Positions 56,477 through 63,953 of a DNA stretch of 64,000 nt are shown piece after piece. Location of the stretch: IMG/VR virus record IMGVR_UViG_3300006916_000041, positions 62,001 to 126,000 of that record; one strand, written 5' to 3'. The position numbers were made by a program, and so were the translations under genes. How positions within the stretch are numbered: position 1 is the stretch's first letter; each line of letters begins with the position of its first letter. The notes under the pieces were generated by a model that was given only the letters and a program-made list of their open reading frames with translations, made no database searches and was not told the DNA's origin. This DNA is from a virus.

Positions 56477-57189
56477 GTTAACCTCGGTTCAATATCTTCA
56501 AAATTATAGTATGCAAACTGTGTATCAAATGTTACATCTCTACTAGGATCCTTTTTGTAGAAAAAGTATCCTTCTAAACTCTTAATCCACTTATTGTTTT
56601 CGTCTGTTATATTCCAGAACTCTCTCCAGTGTCTACTGGTCGCTGTATGTACGTGCAAGTCTTTTTTAAATATCCATTGTCTACAGTCTCGAAGTTCCTG
56701 TTTTATCATTCGTTTTGCTGTCTCTTCGTCTTTGTAGTATGAATGATAGGTAGGATATGTAATATCAAAGCCGCCAGCACCAAACCATCCAGTGTAACAC
56801 TGTTGTAATGGTCTAAACACTACGATAATTTTACTGGTTGGAAAGGTTTCTGTAATCCAGTCTAATCGATTACTAATACAATGACTTTTAACAATACGGT
56901 ATTGATCATAATGAGGTTCAAACCAAGCACGATCTATCTCGTCTAGTATTTCTTGTTTGCTGCAACAACTTATATCATCCCAATAATTTCCAAATTCAAA
57001 TCCCGGACCAAAGTAACTGCCCAAATGACTAGCACTGTTGAACTTTTCAGGGTGTATGTATTCACGTTCAGGACTTCTGTCATGTGTATTAATTTTTATT
57101 TTAGGAGTCATACTAAGAACATTAGCTACTGCACTCCATTTACTTCCAGGTGCACCTGTAAGAAATATCAACTTACTTTCGTCGATCAT
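56473..57189 (-). CDS. Sulfotransferase-like protein
   Basis: 238 residues. LIFLTGAPGSKWSAVANVLS (8-27) stands where sulfotransferases bind the PAPS 5'-phosphosulfate; RIVKSHCISNRLDW and KIIVVFRPLQQCYTGWFG match the 3'-phosphate-binding strand/helix. Substrate unknown. Overlaps neighbours on both sides. Confidence 0.65.
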   Translation of the reverse strand: MIDESKLIFLTGAPGSKWSAVANVLSMTPKIKINTHDRSPEREYIHPEKFNSASHLGSYFGPGFEFGNYWDDISCCSKQEILDEIDRAWFEPHYDQYRIVKSHCISNRLDWITETFPTSKIIVVFRPLQQCYTGWFGAGGFDITYPTYHSYYKDEETAKRMIKQELRDCRQWIFKKDLHVHTATSRHWREFWNITDENNKWIKSLEGYFFYKKDPSRDVTFDTQFAYYNFEDIEPRLT

Positions 57190-57934
57190 CCAAATCTCCT
57201 ATAAAATTTTTCATTAAATTGTAATCTTTTTTTGTAACAGTTAAAACTCTACTGTCATTGATACAACGTCTCTTTTCCATGTTATTCGAGATACGTTCTT
57301 TTGTGTATTTAACAAAGTCTCCGGTGTTACGATTTTCCCAAACATCTTGAACTGTGAAATTTTTACCTAATTTGTCTGCTAGTTCTTGCAAAAATTGACC
57401 ATGTTTTGTTTGTTCACCGTTCATCCATTGATGTTTTAAATATCCTGGAAACTTTGCACTGGTATTCATATAGCGTTCAACAGTACTTGCAACATCACTA
57501 ACAATGTTTATTATTTTACTGTTAGGAAATATTTCTAATAACTCCATTGGTAAACTGTGACTGCAAAACAACAAGTAACAGTCAAACGATTGTGCACCAG
57601 ATAGCAAGTATTGAGGAGCAAAATGTTTGGTATAATATTCGTGCCAACAAGGTACAAAATCTTTTACATAATCATGTGTAGGTGGTAGCATTACCCCGTT
57701 AGGCATAACACGATTGAAATGGCGTCTAGACACCTTGCGTTCTCGAATACTTGTGTGTGATATATTCCACGGATGTACACCGTTATCGCTGTTACTGTAC
57801 CAATGCACTTGCGGTAATGTACACAAAACTCTACCCACGGTGTGACCAAATGCACCTGGCTCAAAACTCACAAACAAATAATTTGTACGTTCAAATACGT
57901 CCGAGAAAGTAGTACATTTCGTTTTTTTGTTCAA
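57173..57934 (-). CDS. Sulfotransferase-like protein (TTG start proposed)
   Basis: 253 residues from a TTG at 57934 preceded by AGGAG; an ATG at 57979 gives 15 more residues. YLFVSFEPGAFGHTVGRVL looks like the 5'-phosphosulfate region and FPNSKIINIVSDVASTVERY like the 3'-phosphate helix. No other motif. Second protein of this kind in a row; overlaps the ANL-type gene upstream. Confidence 0.55.
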   Translation of the reverse strand: MNKKTKCTTFSDVFERTNYLFVSFEPGAFGHTVGRVLCTLPQVHWYSNSDNGVHPWNISHTSIRERKVSRRHFNRVMPNGVMLPPTHDYVKDFVPCWHEYYTKHFAPQYLLSGAQSFDCYLLFCSHSLPMELLEIFPNSKIINIVSDVASTVERYMNTSAKFPGYLKHQWMNGEQTKHGQFLQELADKLGKNFTVQDVWENRNTGDFVKYTKERISNNMEKRRCINDSRVLTVTKKDYNLMKNFIGDLDDRRK

Positions 57935-58574
57935 CAATATCTCCTGTTGCAAACCAATCATCATACACACATATGTCACCTTTAACCCACAACTGTTTTG
58001 CTTCGATAGTTGTTTCGCACCAAGCAGTATCTCCCATAACAGTTTCGGTGAAGTTTACATGCATGCCAGGTTTAAAGGTTTTGTTAATAGCACAAGGACC
58101 TATCTCTGTCATTCCCCAATTGACAATAAATGTACAACCTTGATCAATAAAATTTTGTATTATTTTACTATCTACTCTGTCGCTACCACACATAACTGTG
58201 ATGCCATTCAAATTTAATTTTTGAAAACTTTTTGTTTTAATTACAGCTCTGGCCATATCTGGTGTTAAATGACTGTGTGTATAATCTTGTATTTGTCTAG
58301 TCCAAGCATATGCGTTGAAAGGTTGTATTTCAATGTGTGCATCAACTTCATGTGCTGGCAGTGTTTGTGCTAGTAATCCTCCTGCATGTTTTAGTGTACA
58401 CACTGTGAGTACTCTACTATTTTTATCGATTTGCTGGCATTCTCGAGCCGCACTGTTTGCAGCCCGAAGTTTTTCAACACTTTGCCAAATACGTTTAGGT
58501 TCGCCAGTTGTACCACTGGTTTGTAAAAAACAACCTTCAGTTAGTGTCTTTTTTAAAGTTTTTTTCAGTTCCAT
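57891..58574 (-). CDS. Minimal ANL-superfamily adenylating enzyme
   Basis: 227 residues. Core motifs of acyl/aryl-CoA ligases: QTSGTTGEPKRIW (18-30, A3 phosphate loop), VNWGMTEIGPC (151-161, A5), GDICVYDDWFATGDIV (199-214, A7). It stops at LGRI, the start of the hinge, so the C-terminal lid with the catalytic Lys is missing, and the usual ~150 N-terminal residues are missing too. OSB-CoA ligase (MenE)-like in order. Could do the adenylation half-reaction only (inference). Confidence 0.8.
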   Translation of the reverse strand: MELKKTLKKTLTEGCFLQTSGTTGEPKRIWQSVEKLRAANSAARECQQIDKNSRVLTVCTLKHAGGLLAQTLPAHEVDAHIEIQPFNAYAWTRQIQDYTHSHLTPDMARAVIKTKSFQKLNLNGITVMCGSDRVDSKIIQNFIDQGCTFIVNWGMTEIGPCAINKTFKPGMHVNFTETVMGDTAWCETTIEAKQLWVKGDICVYDDWFATGDIVEQKNEMYYFLGRI

Positions 58575-58752
58575 CTGTAATCTTTTTTGCTAGTCTATAC
58601 GGTGTAAATGCAAACACCCAAGGTACAAATGCATGTATAGTGCCAGTTATAAAAACCAACAATGCTAAAAAATTATAATACATTGCATAACCCAAGTGAC
58701 GAAAATAGCCACTACGAGCCTTTTTTAAATGTTTAAGGTCAAAATCCATCAT
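58537..58752 (-). CDS. DUF6356-like small membrane protein
   Basis: 71 residues: LKKARSGYFRHLGYAMYYN, hydrophobic FLALLVFITGTIHAFVPWVF and TPYRLAKKI. The G-Y-F-x-H-L-G-Y ... I-H-A-x-x-P-W pattern is that of DUF6356 family membrane proteins. Overlaps both neighbouring genes; membrane anchor of the island? Confidence 0.65.
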   Translation of the reverse strand: MMDFDLKHLKKARSGYFRHLGYAMYYNFLALLVFITGTIHAFVPWVFAFTPYRLAKKITDGTEKNFKKDTN

Positions 58753-59267
58753 AAAATCCTTTTTCTTATTTCAAAATATCTGTCTACGTTCAATCTCCAT
58801 ATACTTTGCCAAGTGTGAAATATTTCTGCATCGCCCATATATTCCACCATACCTCCTTTAGCCATTACACTAAAACTACGATGTATTCGATTCATTCTTC
58901 CACTGGCATCATTACTTACATTAGTAGTTATATATAATGCATGCCCGCCAGCAAACTCTATTTGTTTAGGTAACTGTTCACTGATACAATAACTTTGCAT
59001 TTGGTATCTAGTAAGACTATTTATAGGGCGAGTTTCTAACTGTGCTCCTCTGAACAAACCACGATATCCATCTTCAAACTTGTGTATGCCACTTATACTA
59101 ACTAGTTTATCGTTAACACTTGTGCCATACCAAGCACCATTTTCTAAACACCAGTCCCATTTCATTGCTTTAAGACTGCTATTATTTTTAAATCCACGAT
59201 TTTCACATTCGCTTATATAATCCATAACACTGTCGTCAGGTGTATAAAGTCTTTTAGTCTGGATCAT
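58749..59267 (-). CDS. GNAT-like acetyltransferase, tentative
   Basis: 172 residues. YGTSVNDKLVSISGIHKFED and RGLFRGAQLETRP resemble the central strands of GNAT enzymes, and a later region ALYITTNVSNDASGRMNRIH would hold the acyl-CoA-proximal loop. Weak but consistent fold pattern; no assay-level prediction. Confidence 0.5.
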   Translation of the reverse strand: MIQTKRLYTPDDSVMDYISECENRGFKNNSSLKAMKWDWCLENGAWYGTSVNDKLVSISGIHKFEDGYRGLFRGAQLETRPINSLTRYQMQSYCISEQLPKQIEFAGGHALYITTNVSNDASGRMNRIHRSFSVMAKGGMVEYMGDAEIFHTWQSIWRLNVDRYFEIRKRIL

Positions 59268-60078
59268 AGTCTGTCAAGTCCATTGTTTGCATCATGCTGT
59301 CTTCTAATGAATCAGTTAGCTGATCGAAAAAGTTTTCGCGATAAAGATCTACTGAGTTATCTTTCAGTAACTGATAATTAGCATCTGCATAATTTTTAAA
59401 ACTGATTTTATCTAATTCGATGTTTAAGTATTCCTCTAACTTGGCTGTATTTGCATTATATACTAAATCTGCAATATCAAAATAAGTATATCCTTCTTCC
59501 TTTTTGAACGACAGATTGCACTGTTGTTCGTAAATTTTAAAATAGCCTTTAATATATTCTCTGAGATTAAACTGACTATTGACCATAATATTATTATAAT
59601 AACATAGATACTTCCATTTATGAAACTTTGTTATTAATTCCGTGCGAACAGGTTCTGGCGTGTCTTTGAGTTGTTGTAATCTTTCTTTATGAGGTTCTTC
59701 AAGTATCGAGTGACTTTTATAAATCCACATAGCATAACTTAGCTTTATAATGTCTGTATTTTTGGTGTACAATCTTACTAAATTAACATCATCATTGTTA
59801 AATTCGTTAAAGTGATAAGCAGGTCTGAAGCGATGTGTAGGCAGAACCAAGTCTTTATAATTATAAAATTTGTTTAATTTATCTACTACCTCTTTTGTAA
59901 TATTATTTTTTGTAACTTTAACTTCCCAGCCAAAAATATCTTTAGTCAAGCAAGGCAGTTCGTATCTGTTAACACCATTGGGCTGTAACTTGATTTTATA
60001 ATAACTTTCATTTTTGTGTATCTGAGTGGCAACAAAATCGCCACTACAGCCTTGCGGATAACTCAATATTGTAATCAT
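59254..60078 (-). CDS. Unknown island protein, possibly sulfotransferase-like
   Basis: 274 residues. N-terminus ITILSYPQGCSGDFVATQI resembles the phosphate-binding start of sulfotransferase-like proteins (S/T-Y-P-x-G-x-x-G/S), followed by VLPTHRFRPAYHF and IIKLSYAMWIYKS. Charged, Tyr-rich C-terminus. Tentative. First gene of the minus-strand run that ends at 54460, divergent from the QueC-like gene at 60093. Confidence 0.5.
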   Translation of the reverse strand: MITILSYPQGCSGDFVATQIHKNESYYKIKLQPNGVNRYELPCLTKDIFGWEVKVTKNNITKEVVDKLNKFYNYKDLVLPTHRFRPAYHFNEFNNDDVNLVRLYTKNTDIIKLSYAMWIYKSHSILEEPHKERLQQLKDTPEPVRTELITKFHKWKYLCYYNNIMVNSQFNLREYIKGYFKIYEQQCNLSFKKEEGYTYFDIADLVYNANTAKLEEYLNIELDKISFKNYADANYQLLKDNSVDLYRENFFDQLTDSLEDSMMQTMDLTDYDPD

Positions 60079-60079
60079 C

Positions 60080-60087
60080 TATAAATA
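60080..60087 (+). promoter_or_regulatory. Late promoter box TATAAATA giving a leaderless start
   Basis: Exact TATAAATA ending five bases before ATG 60093, the same spacing as at 13480-13493, predicting transcription start at the A of the ATG. Confidence 0.6.
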
Positions 60088-60092
60088 CCTGT

Positions 60093-60653
60093 ATGAAAAA
60101 ATCTTTACTGTTTAGTGGCGGTGTCGAAAGTACTTTACTATACTACGAATTACTAAAAAATGCAAGTGAAAACAATAGTCTAAATATATTTATTCTTGAC
60201 AGAGACAATAAGCCAATACAAAAAGCATTATCAGTTTACAACCTTATTAAAGATTCATTTGATGATACCGCAAGTACGTGTAATATTTTAGAAGTGCCTG
60301 AGGGACTTAATAATACAAAACGAATGATGTGGGCAGTAAACGAACTAAGTACGTTATCGGATGAAATTTATTGGGGTATAAATGCATACTTTGATCACAT
60401 AAAACCCAATCAGCAAATTTTTAAAAATGTTGATGAAAAAATAAAAAGATATCCGCAACTTCGATTTCCTTATCTTAATTACACAAAAGATAAAATAATA
60501 GAAAAGTATATTAAATATAACATAGAATGGATACTTGAACATACGCATAGTTGTGGTTTACCCGAAAACCAACCGTGTGGTAATTGTTTTAACTGCCGAG
60601 AACGTGAATATGCTTATCAATTACAAGGTCTAGATTTACATAGAGGAATATAA
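60093..60653 (+). CDS. queC: QueC-like PP-loop ATPase
   Basis: 186 residues. SLLFSGGVESTLLYYEL (PP-loop SGGxxST, 8-14) and a C-terminal zinc site with C154, C162, C165, C168 (SCGLPENQPCGNCFNCR), the QueC spacing. QueC makes preQ0 from 7-carboxy-7-deazaguanine with ammonia and ATP. Short for QueC (~220-230). With folE, the QueD-like gene, queE and dpdA it can complete the pathway, although a pathway of the local island is the alternative. Confidence 0.65.
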   Translation: MKKSLLFSGGVESTLLYYELLKNASENNSLNIFILDRDNKPIQKALSVYNLIKDSFDDTASTCNILEVPEGLNNTKRMMWAVNELSTLSDEIYWGINAYFDHIKPNQQIFKNVDEKIKRYPQLRFPYLNYTKDKIIEKYIKYNIEWILEHTHSCGLPENQPCGNCFNCREREYAYQLQGLDLHRGI

Positions 60654-61183
60654 TGCTAGTACAAAATATAGGAAAATATCCAAGATATAACGAACTAAAA
60701 ACTTTTGTTATGGACTTTTATAACGAGTATGATTTACACAATAGTGGACAATATGCTCTTCAAGGAAAAGATAAACACGACGGGCAATTCTGTTGTTTAC
60801 GTCAAAAGTTCGGCGGAACGTTCACAGGACATGATGATCGTACACACAGCACCCTACTAGAAATATTCGAAGGTACTGAAATTGAAACGCTGTTTAACTG
60901 GTTAAGTGATTATACTGTTTGCAGAAGTCGGATATTTGTACTAGGACAAGGAAATAAAAGTGAGTACGGTATCCACACAGATCCAACAAAAAGATTACAT
61001 GTACCTATCGTAACCAATGAAAGCTGTGGATTTAATTTTTATGATGAGAATAAAAGTTTAGTTCATACTGATTTTTTATCAGCAGACGGAAGTGTGTATA
61101 TTGTAGATACTACTGTGTTTCATAATACACAGAATACCAACAACGAAGATCGTATTCATGTTGTGTGTAGTTACTATGATTAA
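60653..61183 (+). CDS. Aspartyl/asparaginyl beta-hydroxylase-like oxygenase
   Basis: 176 residues. YGIHTDPTKRLHVPIVTN (H-x-D and substrate-binding R/H), GFNFYDENK, and YIVDTTVFHNTQNTNNEDR with distal His and downstream Arg (RIHVV). Pattern of the Asp/Asn hydroxylase (cupin-like 2OG) family. Starts on the last base of the QueC-like stop. Its last 23 bases are repeated 977 bp downstream, beyond the radical SAM gene. Confidence 0.7.
   Translation: MLVQNIGKYPRYNELKTFVMDFYNEYDLHNSGQYALQGKDKHDGQFCCLRQKFGGTFTGHDDRTHSTLLEIFEGTEIETLFNWLSDYTVCRSRIFVLGQGNKSEYGIHTDPTKRLHVPIVTNESCGFNFYDENKSLVHTDFLSADGSVYIVDTTVFHNTQNTNNEDRIHVVCSYYD
61161..61183. repeat. 23-bp direct repeat, left copy
   Basis: 3' end of the oxygenase gene (codons VCSYYD-stop); 22 of 23 bases identical to 62138-62160. 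Confidence 0.85.
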
Positions 61184-62130
61184 GGCTTAATTTTTTTAGT
61201 TGCTATTTCAGGTACACAAGCACATTTGTTAGCAATACACGGAGCAGGGTTATCCATTAGTGCAAAGTCTGGATCTCTGATATCACCAATTGGTTTATTA
61301 ATTTCTCCCCAACAACGATATACTTTGTTTTCATGAATACGTATAAAATTAACGCCTGCCCAACATGTCCAGCCTTTAAAACTTAAATAAGGATTTGCTT
61401 TTGGAGCAAGTCCGTTAAGTTCATTTGCATGTAGTGCAATTGTTTTATCACCTGCAGTAACTTCTAACTGTTTACCGCCGCCAGAAGATATCTGATATTC
61501 TCTAATAGTGTCAAGCTGATCAGATGAATACTTCATTGCTGTTTGAACAGGGTATTTGTGATTTTTTGTTGGTCGTATTCTGCGGATTGTATATGGTATA
61601 TTATTTGCTTTGTAATACTCTATTGATTCGATAACACTGTCTTCGTGTTGTGCATGATACATAACTTGTACTTGCATACCTTTTTTGCCACGATGTTCAT
61701 TTATAAATTTCATTTTAGGCAAAAATATTTCGTTTTTTGCATGTTCAAAATGTTGACTAAATGTTATATCGCTAAACGACGGATAGATGTCAATGTAATA
61801 TTGTGCTGTTCTGGAACCATTGGTAGTTAGATCAACAGGCAAATTTTTATCTGACAGAAACTTGCAAAGTATTTCAAACTCAGGATGTACTGTAGGTTCA
61901 CCACCTGTAAAGTTTATTTTTAATTTATTACCAAACTTTTCAATCATCTTACTGATAGTATCAATGGTATACTTGATATCAGTGTGCGGACTAAAGTTGT
62001 CATGATTCATGTCATGACAATAACTGCAATCATAATTACACCTTTTACCAACAAACCATTCAACATGCAACTCTTGATTACACACGTCAGGAAATCTTTT
62101 TACTTGCGTTATTTCTTCTAACTTTATCAT
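61180..62130 (-). CDS. Radical SAM protein with C-terminal Cys cluster
   Basis: 316 residues. GKRCNYDCSYCHD (C31, C35, C38), INFTGGEPTVHPEF (SAM), LTTNGS, and a C-terminal Cys-rich part: GWTCWAG, VYRCWGEI and PAPCIANKCACVPE, as in SPASM/twitch enzymes with extra Fe-S clusters. Such enzymes modify peptides or small molecules. Flanked by direct repeats; overlaps the oxygenase stop tail to tail. Related to the radical SAM gene at 62832. Confidence 0.88.
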   Translation of the reverse strand: MIKLEEITQVKRFPDVCNQELHVEWFVGKRCNYDCSYCHDMNHDNFSPHTDIKYTIDTISKMIEKFGNKLKINFTGGEPTVHPEFEILCKFLSDKNLPVDLTTNGSRTAQYYIDIYPSFSDITFSQHFEHAKNEIFLPKMKFINEHRGKKGMQVQVMYHAQHEDSVIESIEYYKANNIPYTIRRIRPTKNHKYPVQTAMKYSSDQLDTIREYQISSGGGKQLEVTAGDKTIALHANELNGLAPKANPYLSFKGWTCWAGVNFIRIHENKVYRCWGEINKPIGDIRDPDFALMDNPAPCIANKCACVPEIATKKIKP

Positions 62131-62137
62131 TGAATTA

Positions 62138-62160
62138 TTGTGTGCAGTTACTATGATTAA
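62138..62160. repeat. 23-bp direct repeat, right copy (gene remnant)
   Basis: Copy of the last 23 bases of the oxygenase gene, stranded outside any plus-strand gene between two minus-strand genes; reads VCSYYD-stop on the plus strand. Confidence 0.85.
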
Positions 62161-62795
62161 ACTCTAACTACTTTTAAAGGAACTTTTTTATGAGCTTCTA
62201 CTTTTTCTCCTGTGAAGTGCTCTTCTCTGCGGTTTCTTGTATCATCTTTGATTCCGATACCCATCATTAAAATAGCATCTTCATCGTCTTGTAAATTTAA
62301 AATTTCCTTAACAGCTTCACCGTCAAAACATTTATTACATCCACAACGATAACCTAGCATACTTGCTGTGAGATTTGAAAATCCTGCAGCCACCCCAATT
62401 GCTTGATGCATGTCCACATGTAAATTATAAAGACTTTCTTCATCCCATGCTCTAGTTTCATTGTTTCTGTAACTTTGATTTGTACTTACTACATCTGGAT
62501 TTTTAACAAATACCAATAGTAATTGACCTAGTACCTGCGGATTAAACCTTCCCTTTACAGTCTTAGTAGTTTGATAAATTCTTTCAATTGTAGATCTATC
62601 TTGTACAGCATATACACTAAAAAAGTCTAGATTTTGTTTACTGGGTGCTTGTGTTGCTGCATGAATTAATAGTTCTACATCAGCCTCTGGCATTGTTTGT
62701 TCTAAATCATAATTACGCTGACAGTGTTGTCCAACCAAGTGACTTTTTTTTAGTTTAGTCCTTAAACTATCTTTTTGGATTATAAGTTCTGTCAT
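62157..62795 (-). CDS. Nitroreductase-family flavoprotein
   Basis: 212 residues from ATG 62795 (GTG at 62807 possible). QRNYDLEQTMP, HAATQAPSKQNLDFF (FMN-binding S/K/Q-N), VDMHQAIGVAAGFSNLTASMLGY (cut; residues ~132-154) and DAILMMGIGI match the nitroreductase fold. FMN enzymes that reduce or dehydrogenate, e.g. in azoline-forming RiPP clusters or nucleoside dehalogenation. Has Cys pair CGCNKC. Late box at 62820. Confidence 0.82.
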   Translation of the reverse strand: MTELIIQKDSLRTKLKKSHLVGQHCQRNYDLEQTMPEADVELLIHAATQAPSKQNLDFFSVYAVQDRSTIERIYQTTKTVKGRFNPQVLGQLLLVFVKNPDVVSTNQSYRNNETRAWDEESLYNLHVDMHQAIGVAAGFSNLTASMLGYRCGCNKCFDGEAVKEILNLQDDEDAILMMGIGIKDDTRNRREEHFTGEKVEAHKKVPLKVVRV

Positions 62796-62819
62796 ATTCT
62801 CTCTCACGTTTTATGTTAA

Positions 62820-62827
62820 TATTTATA
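62820..62827 (-). promoter_or_regulatory. Late promoter box TATAAATA (minus strand)
   Basis: Reads exact TATAAATA on the minus strand, 24 bases before ATG 62795. Confidence 0.7.
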
Positions 62828-62831
62828 TATT

Positions 62832-63953
62832 TTATTTTTTTCTCTTGGGTATCTTACTATCAGCACTTGACACACATGCAGGTGTTGTGCAAATACGAGG
62901 TCCATCAAATAATTTAAATCCTGTTTCAATATTACCTAGTGGAACATCATGACAACTGTAGCTACGCTTGATACTACCATCAGGTTCGCGTATAATAATT
63001 CCCTGAAACCCACTGTTGCACATCCAACCTTCAAAGTTATTAAAGTTAAAAGCATTAAAACGTTCTGCCTGATCCATGTACCATTTTTTGCCATCACTGT
63101 CAGTGAACTCTACTTGCATGTGCCAGGGCACACTTTTATCGTTTTCACCTATTGCATAAGGCGGCAGTTCGAAACTAGGCCTTGGACGAGCTGCCCATTT
63201 ACGCTTTGACTCTGTATATGCCATTTGCGGCATACCGTTCCACAATCGCTGTAGCATTTCTTGTGTATAACCGTCCACGACTCTTGACGCCGTGGGGTCA
63301 GATTGGGGTTTGAGGGTAACGTTGATTCCTTGCTCGTGGAAGAAAAGAGCATTTTCCCAATCTCTTTCAAACCAGTCTGGAACCATGACCATGTTGATTG
63401 TAATTTGTACATCGTGTTCTTGACAGAGAATCAACTTGTCTGCAAAGTCTTGCATTTTCTCTCGTGTATTTAAGTGTTCTGTGTGCAAACTAGCCGTTAT
63501 ACTTGCTCTATGAAATGGTTTTGCACATTCTACATAATTTTCAAACCACTTCATGTTGCGGCTACAGTTTGATGTCATATGAATACTAGTATAATTAGTG
63601 TTAGGAACATCACTGGCAAGATGCTCCAAAATATCCAAGTAACCAGGGTGGAAAGTAGGTTCTCCGCCACTGAGACTAAAGTGGAAACTATTAAATCCGT
63701 TCTCACGAGCTTGCCTCTTTATTTCGTCTACTGTTTTGAGACATAGTTCTGTAGGTCTATGATCTTTTCTGTCGCTTCTTGCGTAGGGCCAGCAATAACT
63801 ACATTTGTAGTTGCAGAAGCGTCCCAGTAGCCAACTGACAGTAAACAAGTCTCTATATAAGAGTGTCCGTTGTCCAACTTGAACAATGTCATCATACGGG
63901 ATTTTGGTAAAGTCATATTCACTCCATTTTAGATCTTCACTGGATTGTGCCAT
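62832..63953 (-). CDS. Radical SAM protein with C-terminal Cys cluster
   Basis: 373 residues. GRFCNYKCSYCWPY (C47, C51, C54), FSLSGGEPTFHPGY, HMTSNCS, then FEGWMCNSGFQGIIIRE, YSCHDVPLGN and ICTTPACVSSADSKIPK as auxiliary-cluster region. Same overall plan as the gene at 61180 (C-terminal PxCxxxxCxC / CTTPACV and lysine end), so likely paralogues. Position ahead of a nitroreductase suggests joint action on one substrate. Confidence 0.88.
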   Translation of the reverse strand: MAQSSEDLKWSEYDFTKIPYDDIVQVGQRTLLYRDLFTVSWLLGRFCNYKCSYCWPYARSDRKDHRPTELCLKTVDEIKRQARENGFNSFHFSLSGGEPTFHPGYLDILEHLASDVPNTNYTSIHMTSNCSRNMKWFENYVECAKPFHRASITASLHTEHLNTREKMQDFADKLILCQEHDVQITINMVMVPDWFERDWENALFFHEQGINVTLKPQSDPTASRVVDGYTQEMLQRLWNGMPQMAYTESKRKWAARPRPSFELPPYAIGENDKSVPWHMQVEFTDSDGKKWYMDQAERFNAFNFNNFEGWMCNSGFQGIIIREPDGSIKRSYSCHDVPLGNIETGFKLFDGPRICTTPACVSSADSKIPKRKK

